Shown here one piece after another: positions 35,182 through 44,697 of a stretch of 64,000 nt of DNA. This DNA is from Marinobacterium aestuarii. GTDB lineage: Bacteria > Pseudomonadota > Gammaproteobacteria > Pseudomonadales > Balneatricaceae. A model generated the notes under the pieces. That model was not told where the DNA came from and did no database searches. It saw only the letters and a list, made by a program, of their open reading frames with translations. Numbering within the stretch: position 1 is the first letter of the stretch; each line of letters opens with the position of its first letter. A program made the position numbers and the translations under genes. The stretch spans positions 2,852,001 through 2,916,000 of the forward strand of contig NZ_CP015839.1 of assembly GCF_001651805.1 (NCBI RefSeq), given 5' to 3'.

Positions 35182-37161
35182 TCAAAGATAGCGCCGGTAA
35201 AACGCCAGTTCCTGCTCCAGCACCTGTATCTGGTTGTCGAGCTGGCGAAAGCCGTGCCCCTCGTCCTCGAACAGCTGTACCTCGGTATCAATGCCGCGGG
35301 CACGCAGCGCGGCACTCATGCGCAGCGTTTGATCCGGCAATACCACCTTGTCCTGCAGGCCCTGAAAGAAGATCACAGGCGCATTGATGCGATCGGCGTT
35401 CGCCAGCGGTGAGCGCGCCCGGTATAGCTCCGGCACCTTCCTGGGGTCACCAATCAGCCAGTCAAGATAGCAGGATTCAAACTTGTGGGTGACCTTACCC
35501 AGGGAGAGCGGATCACTGACGCCGTAGAGGCTGGCACCGGCCCTCAGGCCGTCGATGCCGGCCAGGGCGCTAAGGGTGGTATAGCCGCCGGCGCTGTTGC
35601 CACGGATAAAGACACGCTGCGGGTCTATGCAGCCACGGGCGCTGAGCGCTGCAATGGCGGCGGCCACATCCTCAACATCGGTGTGGCCCCAGCTGCCGCA
35701 AAGACGATGCCGATAGGCACGGCCATAGCCTGCGCTGCCCCGGTAATTAAGGTCCAGCACTGCAAAGCCATGACTGCACCAGTACTGTACAGCGGCACGG
35801 TACACCGGATAACTGGTGGCCGTGGGGCCACCGTGGGTCAGGATCAGCAACGGCGGTTTTGTTACTGGAGACGCTTGAATGGCTGGAGTGACGGGATAAG
35901 CCGCGTAGAAAAAACCATGCACCTGTTCATCCTGCGCCACAGCACAGCTGAACGGCTGCGGCGCCGATACCGGATGATCCGCCGCAGCACCACCGGCCAG
36001 CACCCGGGGTACGGCGCCCACATGATCCAGTTCCAGCACGGCCACAGCAGAGCCGCCTGCCTGCCCGATGCAGTAGATGCGCCCCTGGCAGACAGCGACA
36101 GAACGGATCAGACCATAGTCCGGCGCCAGATCCTTCACAGGCTCGCCTGGGCGAATCTGCACCAGGCGCCCACGCCCCTGGTCCACCAGCGCAGAGTAAT
36201 AGTCGCCATTGTCCGCCCGCGCCCAGGTCCTGAGCCCCAGCTGCCACTGGGCCGCGCCAAACTCGGCCGCCATAGGATGGATATTATGCCAGTGCCCTGC
36301 CCTATCCTGCCGGTACAGATTCCACCAGCCGCTGCAGTCACTCACCACATGCAGGGCACCGCTGGCATCAAAGCCTGGCTGAAACAAAGATTGCGGACCG
36401 CCCCCAACCGAAAGCGCCTGCGGTTGCAGCGGCTGCCCTTCAGCACCCAGGCGGGCGCGGAACAGCCGGCTGCGCGTCCAGGGCTGGTGGGGGTGGTCCC
36501 AGGCCAGCCAGGCCAGCTCACAGCCATCCGGGCTCAGACAGGGCGAGCTGTAAAAGTCATTCCCCGCCGCCAACAGATGCTGCCGGGCACTTTGCAGCGA
36601 TACCGCCACCAGCGTGTTTTCGACTTTTGGTGTGTTTTTTGTGTCGGCTGTGGCTTCACGGCAATGGGCTTCAGGCCCTGTTGATTTGGTCGGATCAGGA
36701 TGCTGCTCGGCCACGGCAATCACACGCCGGCGCAGGCCGTCGTACAACAGGTCGCCGTAGCGGGTATCAAGACTATGGGTCAGGCGCAGGCAGTGCGCGG
36801 GGATCGGGGTGCTATCGATATCGCCCAGGGGCTGCAGCCAGATCTGCTGGTCGCTATCGTTGACGAACAGAATGCGGTCACCCGCCACGCAGAAGGCGCC
36901 GCCGCCGTATTCATGCACCCGGCTGCGCACGCTAAAGCCTGGCGGCGTCAGCCGCTGGCGCTGGCCCCGGTAAAGGCGCACCAGGCGATTACAGCCATCC
37001 TCCGGCTGATACTCCACCCAGATCAGGCCATAGCGACAGGCCACCAGGCCTGCGTAGTCGTACTGCGCCGCACAGGCCTCGCGGGCGCTTATGGCAGCGG
37101 TTGGCGCCCAGGCGTCAGCTGGCTCATTCGCTGCGACAGAAAACACGGCTGTTGCGCTCAT
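35182..37161 (-). CDS. S9 family prolyl oligopeptidase-like peptidase (PqqM-type position)
   Basis: A 659-residue cytoplasmic serine peptidase: N-terminal beta-propeller region and C-terminal alpha/beta-hydrolase with Ser in [10 protein letters not shown], Asp in GLQDKVV and His in DEGHGFRQL. In several Pseudomonas pqq operons a peptidase of this family (pqqM) follows pqqE and could degrade PqqA or its leader remains; that role is inferred. The start codon at 37161 lies within pqqE (38-base overlap), so it is probably the last gene of the pqq operon. Confidence 0.85.
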   Translation of the reverse strand: MSATAVFSVAANEPADAWAPTAAISAREACAAQYDYAGLVACRYGLIWVEYQPEDGCNRLVRLYRGQRQRLTPPGFSVRSRVHEYGGGAFCVAGDRILFVNDSDQQIWLQPLGDIDSTPIPAHCLRLTHSLDTRYGDLLYDGLRRRVIAVAEQHPDPTKSTGPEAHCREATADTKNTPKVENTLVAVSLQSARQHLLAAGNDFYSSPCLSPDGCELAWLAWDHPHQPWTRSRLFRARLGAEGQPLQPQALSVGGGPQSLFQPGFDASGALHVVSDCSGWWNLYRQDRAGHWHNIHPMAAEFGAAQWQLGLRTWARADNGDYYSALVDQGRGRLVQIRPGEPVKDLAPDYGLIRSVAVCQGRIYCIGQAGGSAVAVLELDHVGAVPRVLAGGAAADHPVSAPQPFSCAVAQDEQVHGFFYAAYPVTPAIQASPVTKPPLLILTHGGPTATSYPVYRAAVQYWCSHGFAVLDLNYRGSAGYGRAYRHRLCGSWGHTDVEDVAAAIAALSARGCIDPQRVFIRGNSAGGYTTLSALAGIDGLRAGASLYGVSDPLSLGKVTHKFESCYLDWLIGDPRKVPELYRARSPLANADRINAPVIFFQGLQDKVVLPDQTLRMSAALRARGIDTEVQLFEDEGHGFRQLDNQIQVLEQELAFYRRYL

Positions 37162-38302
37162 TGCGAAAGGTCATGGGGGTATCACGGGGCGCTTCGGCCT
37201 CTGCCCGAGCCTGCAGGATCTTGCCGTGATGTTGTGACTTGCTGCACACAGGATCGGCGTTGGCGGCATCGCCGGTGAGCATATAGGCTTGGCAGCGACA
37301 GCCGCCAAAGTCCTTGTCCTTCTCGTCACAGGAGCGGCAGGGCTCCTTCATCCAGTCATTGCCACGGTATTTGTTAAAGCCAAAGGAGCGATACCAGATG
37401 TCCTCCAGGCTGCGATCTTTCACATTGGGAAACTGTACCGGCAGCTGGCGCGCACTGTGACAGGGCAAGGCCGTACCATCGGGGGTCACGGTGAGAAAAA
37501 TCTGGCCCCAGCCGTTCATGCAGCCCTTGGGGCGCTCCTCGTAGTAATCCGGCGTCACGAAGATCAGCTTCATCGGATTACCGGCGGCCTCTAATCGGGC
37601 GCGGTATTCGTTGGTGATGCGCTCAGCGCGCTCCAACTGGGCGCGGCTTGGCATCAGCTGTTCGCGGTTCTCCAGCGCCCAGCCGTAGTACTGACAGGTG
37701 GCCAGCTCGACATAGTCGGCCCCAAGCTCGATACAGAGTTCGATAATGCGGTCGATACGATCGATATTGTGCCTGTGGGTGACGAAGTTCAGCACCATGG
37801 GGTAACCATTGGCCTTGACCGCCCGCGCCATCTTCAGCTTCTGCTTGAAGGCCTTGGCGGAGCCGGCCAGCATATTGTTGACCTCCTCATCGCTGGCCTG
37901 AAAACTTACCTGGATATGATCAAGTCCGGAGGCACGAAACTGCTCCAGTTTCTGATCATTAAGCCCGATTCCCGAGGTGATCAGGTTGCTGTAATACCCC
38001 AGCTGGCGCGCTTCCTGAATCAGCTCGTTGAGGTCCGGCCGCGACAGGGGTTCACCGCCGGAAAAACCCAGCTGGGCCGCGCCCATCTCCCGTGCCTCGC
38101 GCAGCACCTTCACCCACTGCTCGGTGCTCAGTTCCTGGCCGCTGGCGGAAAAATCCAGCGGGTTGGAACAGTAGGGGCACTGCAGCGGACACTTGTAGGT
38201 CAGTTCCGCCAGCAACCAGAGGGGTTGTCCGGCGGACCTGGGTGCCACATCAGGCTCACAGGCCGGTGTCAGGCTAGATGAATCGAATCCAGTTCTGTTC
38301 AC
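37124..38302 (-). CDS. pqqE: PQQ synthase radical SAM enzyme PqqE
   Basis: About 392 residues. The radical SAM cluster motif CPLQCPYC and the C-terminal SPASM cluster cysteines ([31 protein letters not shown]) are complete. PqqE links Glu and Tyr side chains of PqqA with PqqD as carrier, the first step of PQQ synthesis. I place the start at GTG 38302, preceded by GGAGG at seven bases, inside the end of pqqD (29-base overlap); the longer frame to 38374 is unlikely. Confidence 0.94.
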   Translation of the reverse strand: MNRTGFDSSSLTPACEPDVAPRSAGQPLWLLAELTYKCPLQCPYCSNPLDFSASGQELSTEQWVKVLREAREMGAAQLGFSGGEPLSRPDLNELIQEARQLGYYSNLITSGIGLNDQKLEQFRASGLDHIQVSFQASDEEVNNMLAGSAKAFKQKLKMARAVKANGYPMVLNFVTHRHNIDRIDRIIELCIELGADYVELATCQYYGWALENREQLMPSRAQLERAERITNEYRARLEAAGNPMKLIFVTPDYYEERPKGCMNGWGQIFLTVTPDGTALPCHSARQLPVQFPNVKDRSLEDIWYRSFGFNKYRGNDWMKEPCRSCDEKDKDFGGCRCQAYMLTGDAANADPVCSKSQHHGKILQARAEAEAPRDTPMTFRNERNSRVFCRSE

Positions 38303-38588
38303 AGGCCACCTCCATAAATTCGTGCACATCGCCGGCCAGGGAACCCGCCTCGGGGAAGGCCTGCTGCAGGGCATCGGTTATATCAGCCTCGCTCTGCCTG
38401 CCATCCACCCGGGCCAGAATCTCGCCGGCACTGGGGTTAAGCTTGATCATGCCCTCGGGATAGAGCAGCACATAGCTGTCCTGCGCCTTTTCCCACTGCA
38501 ACCGAAACATGGGGTTAAACGCCGGGACGCGCTGAGCATCAACCAGAAGCGTGTTCAAGCCCAGTTCATGGGTCAGTAAATCGTTCAT
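38274..38588 (-). CDS. pqqD: PQQ biosynthesis carrier PqqD
   Basis: A 104-residue winged-helix protein ([31 protein letters not shown] then [19 protein letters not shown]) that binds PqqA and presents it to PqqE. Its ATG overlaps the stop of pqqC in TGATG and its 3' end overlaps pqqE, so the operon is tightly coupled. Confidence 0.93.
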   Translation of the reverse strand: MNDLLTHELGLNTLLVDAQRVPAFNPMFRLQWEKAQDSYVLLYPEGMIKLNPSAGEILARVDGRQSEADITDALQQAFPEAGSLAGDVHEFMEVACEQNWIRFI

Positions 38589-39370
38589 CAGAAAAGCCCC
38601 CGGTGATAGACAGGCTTAGCCGTAACCGTATGGTAAGGCGCCCGGTCGAGCTGATAGGCCATTGTCATGGCATCAAGCATGCTCCAGAGCACGTCGAGCT
38701 TGAACTGCAATATCTCCAGCATGCGTTCCTGTCCGGCCCGGGTCTGGTAGTGCTGCAGCGTAATTGCCAGACCATGCTCCACGTCGCGGCGGGCTTCGGT
38801 CAGGCGCGAGCGAAAATACTGATAACCACTGGCATCGATCCAGGGATAGTGCTCGGGCCAGCTGGCCAGGCGCGCTTGGTGAATGCTGGGTGCAAAGAGC
38901 TCGGTGAGCGACGAGCTGGCGGCTTCCTGCCAGGTCGCGCGACGGGCGAAGTTCACATAGGCATCCACGGCAAAGCGTACGCCAGGCAGCACATGTTCCT
39001 GGGACAGAATCTCTTCGCGGCTCAGGCCCACGGCTTCACCCAGGCGCAGCCAGGCTTCGATACCACCCTCGCCACCGTCGTAACCGTCGTGATCCAGCAG
39101 GCGCTGCACCCAGAGCCGGCGTGTATCACGATCAGGGCAGTTGGCCATGATGGCGGCATCCTTCATCGGAATGCTGATCTGGTAATAGAAACGGTTCGCC
39201 ACCCAGCCACGAATCTGTTCGGGCGTGCACTCGCCCTCGTACATGGCACGGTGGAAGGGGTGGTGAATATGGTAATAGTCGCCCTTGGCCCGCAACGCCG
39301 CCTCGAAGGCCTGTGGCGTCAGCGGGGTCTGCAGGCTTTGCTCGGCTGACTGCTGTACGGAGCTGTTCAT
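38588..39370 (-). CDS. pqqC: Pyrroloquinoline-quinone synthase PqqC
   Basis: A 260-residue all-helical oxidase that performs the last, cofactor-free eight-electron oxidation to PQQ. Family motifs: [49 protein letters not shown] and the C-terminal [13 protein letters not shown]. Length is normal for PqqC. It lies 18 bases after pqqB. Confidence 0.95.
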   Translation of the reverse strand: MNSSVQQSAEQSLQTPLTPQAFEAALRAKGDYYHIHHPFHRAMYEGECTPEQIRGWVANRFYYQISIPMKDAAIMANCPDRDTRRLWVQRLLDHDGYDGGEGGIEAWLRLGEAVGLSREEILSQEHVLPGVRFAVDAYVNFARRATWQEAASSSLTELFAPSIHQARLASWPEHYPWIDASGYQYFRSRLTEARRDVEHGLAITLQHYQTRAGQERMLEILQFKLDVLWSMLDAMTMAYQLDRAPYHTVTAKPVYHRGLF

Positions 39371-39388
39371 CGCGTCGCCTCTGCGTTT

Positions 39389-40309
39389 TTATAGTTCGAT
39401 GGACATGCCATCTTCTGAAACCTCGATGCCGTGGCGACCCAGTTCGGCCCGTTCGGCGGAGTCCTCATCCAGAATAGGATTTGTATTGTTTATATGAATC
39501 AGTATTTTGCGCGGCTTTTTTAAGGTATCAAGAAATTCGATCATGCCGTTCTCGCCCGACAGCGCCAGGTGCCCCATATCGCGGCCAAGCTTGGTGCCCA
39601 CACCGGCGCGAATCATTTCGTCGTCGTTCCACAGGGTGCCATCCACCAGCAGACAGTCGGCCTCCTGCATGAAGGGCAGCAGCTGCGGTTCTATCACACC
39701 CAGGCCCGGGGCATAGAACACCGACTTGCCACTGCGACTGTCGGTAATCAGCACGCCTATATTGTCGCCGGGATGCGGATCGCCCTTGTGCGGCGAATAG
39801 GGCGGTGCGCTGCTGGTCAGGGGCACGGCGGTAAGCGTGAGTTCCGGCACCCGATCGATCACAAAGCTGCTGCTGCCAGGCTCGACACCGATGCGCTGCC
39901 AGTCGATACCGCCGTTCCAGTGCTTGAGCATATTGAACAGCGGAAAACTGTCGCTGAGGTCATCCTGCACCCGATCGGTACACCAGACCTGGTGCGGGCA
40001 GCCTTCGCGCAGCATCAGCAGGCCGGTGGTGTGGTCGATCTGGCTGTCCATAAAGACAATGGCGGCAATGCCGGTGTCACGCAGGGCGCGTGCCGGCTGC
40101 ATGGGGGCAAAGGCTTCAAGCTGGGCCCGGATATCGGGTGAGGTGTTGAACAGGATCCAGTCGGTGCCATTGACACTGACCGCGATGGAAGACTGGGTGC
40201 GGGCTTTGGCATTGAGAGTACCGTTGCGCAGGCCGCTGCAATTCTGACAATTGCAGTTCCACTGTGGAAAGCCGCCGCCGGCTGCCGAGCCCAGTATCTG
40301 AATTTTCAT
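39389..40309 (-). CDS. pqqB: PQQ biosynthesis protein PqqB
   Basis: About 306 residues of the metallo-beta-lactamase fold (start [19 protein letters not shown], with NCQNCSG Cys pair, and [12 protein letters not shown]). PqqB is thought to hydroxylate the tyrosine of the precursor. The ATG at 40309 gives the standard family N-terminus; no good ribosome-binding site is seen. The gap from pqqA contains a hairpin that may limit transcription into pqqB. Confidence 0.93.
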   Translation of the reverse strand: MKIQILGSAAGGGFPQWNCNCQNCSGLRNGTLNAKARTQSSIAVSVNGTDWILFNTSPDIRAQLEAFAPMQPARALRDTGIAAIVFMDSQIDHTTGLLMLREGCPHQVWCTDRVQDDLSDSFPLFNMLKHWNGGIDWQRIGVEPGSSSFVIDRVPELTLTAVPLTSSAPPYSPHKGDPHPGDNIGVLITDSRSGKSVFYAPGLGVIEPQLLPFMQEADCLLVDGTLWNDDEMIRAGVGTKLGRDMGHLALSGENGMIEFLDTLKKPRKILIHINNTNPILDEDSAERAELGRHGIEVSEDGMSIEL

Positions 40310-40384
40310 TATTATAATGTCCGCTCTCTGACCGTTACTCGAGACCTTGCTCGAGGGTGACGGGAAAACACTCCCTGCCCGCCA

Positions 40385-40410
40385 AAGAAAAGGCCCCGCA
40401 CAGCGAGGCC
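40385..40410 (-). terminator. Attenuator-like hairpin between pqqA and pqqB
   Basis: Arms GGCCTCGC and GCGGGGCC (one G-T pair) followed on the minus strand by TTTTCTTT. A partial terminator here would make pqqA messages exceed those of pqqBCDE. Confidence 0.65.
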
Positions 40411-40424
40411 CATACCCAAAGCGC

Positions 40425-40496
40425 TTAGCGGTTTGCGAAGTACATGGTGACTTCAAAGCCAATGCGCAGGTCGGTGTATGCCGGTTTAGTCCACAT
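40425..40496 (-). CDS. pqqA: PQQ precursor peptide PqqA
   Basis: A 23-residue peptide: M-W-T-K-P-A-Y at the start, then Glu15 and Tyr19 in FEVTMYF, the two residues that become PQQ, and the end FANR. Glu and Tyr are spaced by three residues as in all PqqA peptides. AGAGG lies eight bases before the ATG. It is the first gene of the pqq operon. Confidence 0.95.
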
Positions 40497-40799
40497 GGTA
40501 TTTTCCTCTTTTTGTTTTGGAGCAGGTTGTTGCAAAGCAGTTGCTGGCGAGCGAACTCTACACCAAGACAAATCCGCTACCTGTCGATGATAGGAAGCCT
40601 GGCCTGCGGACAGAATGGTACTTTGGAACTAAAAGCCGCCTGAATAGGTAGTAGATGACGCCCATGCGGCGGCGCCGCAACCCCGTGATGCAGGGGTATT
40701 ATTCGCCGCCAGACCCCGCCAGAGGCCGCAGGACAGGCGCGTTGAATACAAAAAGGGGAAGCCCCGAGGCTTCCCCTTTTGCATGCTATTAACCTCTGT
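40497..40799. other. pqq operon promoter region
   Basis: About 300 bases; the promoter of pqqA must lie here but I see no convincing -35/-10 or -24/-12 pair. A bidirectional terminator is at its right end, 40750-40780. Confidence 0.45.
40750..40780 (-). terminator. Rho-independent terminator after FAH gene
   Basis: Arms AAAAGGGGAAGCC and GGCTTCCCCTTTT with a CCGA loop, functional in both directions. Confidence 0.9.
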
Positions 40800-41804
40800 C
40801 TATGGCTTTGAGCCCGCGACCACAGTGTTGCGCAGCAGGCCGAGTTTCTCGACCTCACACTCCACCACGTCGCCGGGCTTGAGGTACCAGGCCTGGGGGT
40901 CCGTGTGGAAGACAGCGCAACCGGCGGGTGTGCCAGAACTGATCAGGTCGCCACCGACAAAGCCCTGGCCTGAGTAGTAGCTCACGATCTGCGCCATGCT
41001 GCGGCACATGCGAGCGGTCGATGACTGCTGGCGTATTTCGCCATTGACCCTGAGGGTCATCTCCAGCTGCTGCACATCGCCGATTTCATCCAGCGTCACT
41101 ATGCAGGGACCTATCGGGCAGAAGCTATCCAGCGCCTTGCTGTAGCCATAGCTGCGGTTGGGGAACTCGGTCGCCTGAATATCCCGCGCCGTGACATCGT
41201 TAAAGATCAGATAGCCGCCAATGGCGTTTTCCGCCTCTTCTGGCGTCAGATCCCTGTGCTTGACGCCCTTGATGACCGCACAGATTTCCAGCTCGTAATC
41301 GACCTCGCCCGTCAGGTGCTGTGGATAGACGATGGCCGCATCCGGGCCTATGCAGGCGGTGGTGTTCTGATAGAAACCGATCCAGGGCTTCTCGACCTCG
41401 TACTTGAAGCCCGCCTCCCCCATTTCGTCGATATGCTCGAGGAAATTACCCGCCGTGTGCCACAGCTTTGCCGGCTGAATGGGCGCCAGCAGCCTGACGT
41501 CTTCACGCCTGAACAGGAGCATTTCGCCGTTCACGCCGCGCAACGCCGGGTCGTTCTTCTCGATGACGTAGGTCTCGGCCTGACGGGCAGCATCCAGGCT
41601 GCGGTCATCCCCCGCGAACAGCTCACGCATGTCCGATGGCACCAGCGCATCCGCCATGGCCTGGGGCCGCGGATCCGCGTTAGCCTCAAGCGCAAAGGCG
41701 GCATAGGCGTAGTTCAGGTCCACCACCTTTTCGCCTGCGGCATCCACAAAGAGAGCACCAATACGCTGCACGCCCACGGGATTTAAAAATGTCACAAGTT
41801 TCAT
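40800..41804 (-). CDS. Fumarylacetoacetate hydrolase family protein
   Basis: A 334-residue protein with the FAH C-terminal catalytic domain: KPWIGFYQNTTACIGPDA, the metal-binding VDYELEICAVIKG, GGYLIFNDVTARDIQ and GDLISSGTPAGC. The N-terminal domain (VGVQRIGALFVDAAGEKVVDLN) is of the usual type. The family hydrolyses C-C bonds of beta-diketo acids in aromatic degradation; the substrate is not predictable here because no pathway neighbours exist. It is divergent from nirK. Confidence 0.87.
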   Translation of the reverse strand: MKLVTFLNPVGVQRIGALFVDAAGEKVVDLNYAYAAFALEANADPRPQAMADALVPSDMRELFAGDDRSLDAARQAETYVIEKNDPALRGVNGEMLLFRREDVRLLAPIQPAKLWHTAGNFLEHIDEMGEAGFKYEVEKPWIGFYQNTTACIGPDAAIVYPQHLTGEVDYELEICAVIKGVKHRDLTPEEAENAIGGYLIFNDVTARDIQATEFPNRSYGYSKALDSFCPIGPCIVTLDEIGDVQQLEMTLRVNGEIRQQSSTARMCRSMAQIVSYYSGQGFVGGDLISSGTPAGCAVFHTDPQAWYLKPGDVVECEVEKLGLLRNTVVAGSKP

Positions 41805-41924
41805 TCAACGGCCTCGGTAGCCCGCAGCGGCCCCCCCATATCGAACAGACTGCTGCCAACGACGGCCCGCTGCTGCATGGGAAGGTGCTGACGGAGTTTG
41901 GGTTGCACGGGTCACTTAGTATTT

Positions 41925-41940
41925 ATAATTACGTAATTAT
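41925..41940. promoter_or_regulatory. Perfect 16-base palindrome, candidate operator
   Basis: ATAATTACGTAATTAT is a perfect palindrome about 120 bases before the FAH gene start, with the AT-rich look of GntR- or MarR-type operators. The regulator is not in the window. Confidence 0.5.
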
Positions 41941-42100
41941 TAATTCAAAACATAAGTGTCTGTCAACCCTTGGGGTAACCGCCTTGCACACAGCGGACGC
42001 TCTCCCTGCCCTGCAACTGGCCCTGCAACCGGCAATTTCGCGCTCCCGTTAACAACCTTCAGACAGCCTGCATAACACCCCGCAGACCCGAGCCGCGAGC

Positions 42101-42142
42101 TTGATCCAGATCAATCGCGCCTTGCGCCCATTGGCGTATAGT
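42101..42142 (+). promoter_or_regulatory. ANR/DNR (FNR-type) box and -10 element of nirK
   Basis: TTGATCCAGATCAA (42101-42114) is a perfect match to the FNR-family consensus, and TATAGT lies at 42137-42142. With initiation about seven bases after the -10 the box centre falls near -41.5, the class II activator position. Confidence 0.85.
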
Positions 42143-42176
42143 GAAAAGTACCTAATCCCTCAGTGGGAATCCCGTC

Positions 42177-43676
42177 ATGAAACGTCGAAGCTCAAAGATC
42201 CGCTTTAACCCTGGCTGCTCAGCGCAGCTCACATTGACACCGCCCTGGCCAGCTCAGCTGTACTCGGTCCTGCTCGGCATCCTGCTGTCTGCCGCTGCCT
42301 TTCCCGTCCTCGCAGCAAGCCTGCCCATTGAACAGGCAGCACTGACCAGCCCGCCCCTGGTACCGCCAGCGATTACCCGGGACTACTCCGCCCATGTGGT
42401 GGTCCAGTTTGAAACTGTGGAAAAGGTCATGCGCATGACGGACGGTGTCTATTACACTTTCTGGACCTTCGGCGGCACGGTACCGGGCACGTTCATCCGC
42501 GTACGCCAGGGTGACGAAGTTGAGTTTCAACTCTCCAATCATCCGGACTCCAGCATGCCGCACAATATTGACCTGCATGCCGTCACCGGCCCCGGAGGGG
42601 GCGCCGCTTCGTCCTTCACTGCACCGGGTCACAGTTCAACATTCAGCTTTACCGCCCTCAATCCAGGCCTTTACGTGTATCACTGTGCTACGGCACCGGT
42701 CGGCATGCATGTCGCCAATGGCATGTATGGCCTGATTCTGGTGGAGCCGGAAGAAGGTATGACGCCTGTCGATCGGGAATACTATGTCATGCAGGGCGAT
42801 TTCTACACCAAGGGTTCCCACGGCGAACCCGGCTTACAACCCTTTGATATGGAGAAAGCCATTAGCGAACAGGCCGACTATGTGGTTTTCAATGGCTCCG
42901 TCGGCGCCCTGACAGGCGAGCACGCGCTGAAGGCAGAGGTGGGTGAAACGGTACGGCTCTATGTCGGCAACGGAGGCCCAAACCTGGTGTCCTCTTTTCA
43001 TGTGATTGGTGAGATATTCGACCGGGTAAATATCGAGGGCGGCACTGCGATCAATAAACATGTACAGACCACGCTGATACCCGCAGGCAGTGCCGCGATA
43101 GTGGAGTTTGGCGTTGATGTACCGGGTGACTTCATCCTGGTCGATCACTCCATATTTCGTGCCTTTAACAAGGGAGCCCTGGGCGTGCTGGCGGTGACGG
43201 GCCCCGAAAACACGTCTATCTATTCAGGCAAACAGACCGAAGGGATCTATCAGCCCGAGGGCAGCACTATACAAGACGTATCAGCTGAGGCACCCGCACC
43301 GGTCAAGGCAAGCAGCAGGGACGAACAAATGCGCTTTGGTCAGCGAGTCTATGCCAGCAACTGCCAGGCCTGCCATCAGGCTGACGGCAGCGGTATTCCT
43401 GCCGCATTTCCGCCCCTGGCCAACTCCGACTATCTAAATGCGAATCATAACCGGGCCATTGATGCCGTATTGCATGGCGTAAACGGCACAATTGTGGTGA
43501 ATGGCATCCCATACACCAGTCAGATGCCAAGCTTGCGGCTTGACGATGAGGACGTCGCCAACGTGCTGACATTTGTATTGAATAGCTGGGATAACAAGGG
43601 CGGGCAGATAAGCCCGGATGAGGTTGCCGTACGACGCAAAGAAGGCAGCGCGGTCGGTTCGGGTACCGCTCACTAG
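42177..43676 (+). CDS. nirK: Copper nitrite reductase with C-terminal cytochrome c domain
   Basis: A 499-residue exported enzyme reducing nitrite to nitric oxide. The two cupredoxin domains carry the copper ligands in [28 protein letters not shown] and [13 protein letters not shown]. After a linker (about residues 360-385) comes a cytochrome c domain with [12 protein letters not shown] and distal Met in SQMPSL. This tethered heme would deliver electrons directly to the type 1 copper, as in other NirK-cytochrome c fusions. Low-oxygen control is predicted by the FNR-type box upstream. No nor or nos gene is in the window. Confidence 0.94.
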   Translation: MKRRSSKIRFNPGCSAQLTLTPPWPAQLYSVLLGILLSAAAFPVLAASLPIEQAALTSPPLVPPAITRDYSAHVVVQFETVEKVMRMTDGVYYTFWTFGGTVPGTFIRVRQGDEVEFQLSNHPDSSMPHNIDLHAVTGPGGGAASSFTAPGHSSTFSFTALNPGLYVYHCATAPVGMHVANGMYGLILVEPEEGMTPVDREYYVMQGDFYTKGSHGEPGLQPFDMEKAISEQADYVVFNGSVGALTGEHALKAEVGETVRLYVGNGGPNLVSSFHVIGEIFDRVNIEGGTAINKHVQTTLIPAGSAAIVEFGVDVPGDFILVDHSIFRAFNKGALGVLAVTGPENTSIYSGKQTEGIYQPEGSTIQDVSAEAPAPVKASSRDEQMRFGQRVYASNCQACHQADGSGIPAAFPPLANSDYLNANHNRAIDAVLHGVNGTIVVNGIPYTSQMPSLRLDDEDVANVLTFVLNSWDNKGGQISPDEVAVRRKEGSAVGSGTAH

Positions 43677-43727
43677 GCAGCTGTCCGACAGCACTCAACC
43701 TACTGCGAACCACCTGACGCTTAAATA

Positions 43728-43820
43728 ATGAGAGGGGCTGTTTTTATTGCGGTGGCGATTGCAATAGGCGTTCTCAGGCTCAACCCCGGGGGCGATCCGC
43801 AGCCATCGTTTAGCGGCTAA
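43728..43820 (+). CDS. Possible 30-residue hydrophobic peptide
   Basis: An open frame beginning MRGAVFIAVAIAIGVLRL, a single membrane-type segment, then a polar Pro/Gly tail. There is no ribosome-binding site and no known family. It sits 51 bases after nirK and may be chance. Confidence 0.2.
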   Translation: MRGAVFIAVAIAIGVLRLNPGGDPQPSFSG

Positions 43821-43942
43821 AAGCCCGCGACGCCCTGCCCGGTGCGTTTTTCGAATCTGGCAATGACGAATCACCCGCCACGCATGACGCATGGGCAGTC
43901 ACTAATCACTAATTACCAATGACCCAATAGCCTTCCCCCGAC

Positions 43943-44227
43943 AGAGGAGCTAGTGTACTGCTTCGCTCTTAGAGGCGCTTTTAGCGAGTCGCCAGGAGGC
44001 TGGCCGCACGGCGCATTTTCGAAGGTATAGTGGGCCTATGTCGAGGAAATGCAACACTGCGGACGGCCTTCTGGCGGATCGCCCACAGGGAGCGCGCCAA
44101 TTCGCGCCCTGCTGCGTTACCGCTCTTGGCAAGAGCCCCACTATTACCGGCGAACGGCGCCTTGCCGGACACGCATTGGCGGGCTCTATAAGCACCCATT
44201 AGGGCGAAGCAGTGCACTAGCGCCTCT
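43943..44227. repeat. 285-bp fold-back element with terminal inverted repeats
   Basis: The ends AGAGGAGCTAGTGTACTGC and, on the other strand, AGAGGCGCTAGTGCACTGC form inverted repeats of about 27 bases with few mismatches, continuing into CTTCGCYCT. Inside, GGCGCATTTTCGAAGG and TATAGTGGG pair with the matching right-hand segment, so the unit can fold almost end to end. No coding frame fits. It may be a miniature transposable element or a structured RNA. Confidence 0.7.
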
Positions 44228-44232
44228 AAAGG

Positions 44233-44316
44233 TCAGTACTGAACAACCGAGACAAAGATGGTGACTAACAGGGAAATCAAAAATACGCCCCAGCCCTGAT
44301 CTGCAATGATATTCAT
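44233..44316 (-). CDS. 27-residue single-pass membrane peptide
   Basis: ATG at 44316 with AAGGA ten bases upstream encodes MNIIADQGWGVFLISLLVTI and a further FVSVVQY. The length and single hydrophobic helix resemble small membrane accessory subunits. No family recognised; it is directly next to the fold-back element and could be chance. Confidence 0.4.
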   Translation of the reverse strand: MNIIADQGWGVFLISLLVTIFVSVVQY

Positions 44317-44697
44317 GATCTGTGTATCCTTCGCCCTGCCCAATCGGCTTGTTTATATCGACGTCCGTGGCCTGGAGCGCGCCGCGTCAACCCTGACTGA
44401 ACCGCAGATACCTCCATGGAGCTACCCTGGCGCTGACTTTCATTAAAGCGTGGCTCAGGAAAGCAGGCACCGCCAGCGACCGGCAAGGTATATTTTGTAG
44501 CGCCGGGCGCCGATCATCTCAGGCCGAAACGCCGGCTGCAAAATAGTCATCCCAACGCCGGTTCAGCAGCCGTGGTCGTTTTTACGGTACGGGATAAATC
44601 GAAATCGCCTGCCTGCTGTAATGTGCTGATTGCCGCTCACTGAAAATCCCTGTCACATCCGTTTAGCCATGGTTGCCAGAGTAGCAGGCCCCGCCAG
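44317..44697. other. Intergenic, no gene seen
   Basis: About 380 bases without a coding frame or clear repeat. Confidence 0.4.

Larger units (their letters stand above)
41805..42176. other. Divergent promoter region of FAH and nirK genes
   Basis: Contains the palindrome at 41925-41940 and the ANR-type box with -10 element described separately; otherwise no gene. Confidence 0.5.

Noticed and set aside
43728-43820. Secreted peptide system downstream of nirK
   Set aside because: The 30-codon frame lacks a ribosome-binding site and partner genes; kept only as a low-confidence feature.
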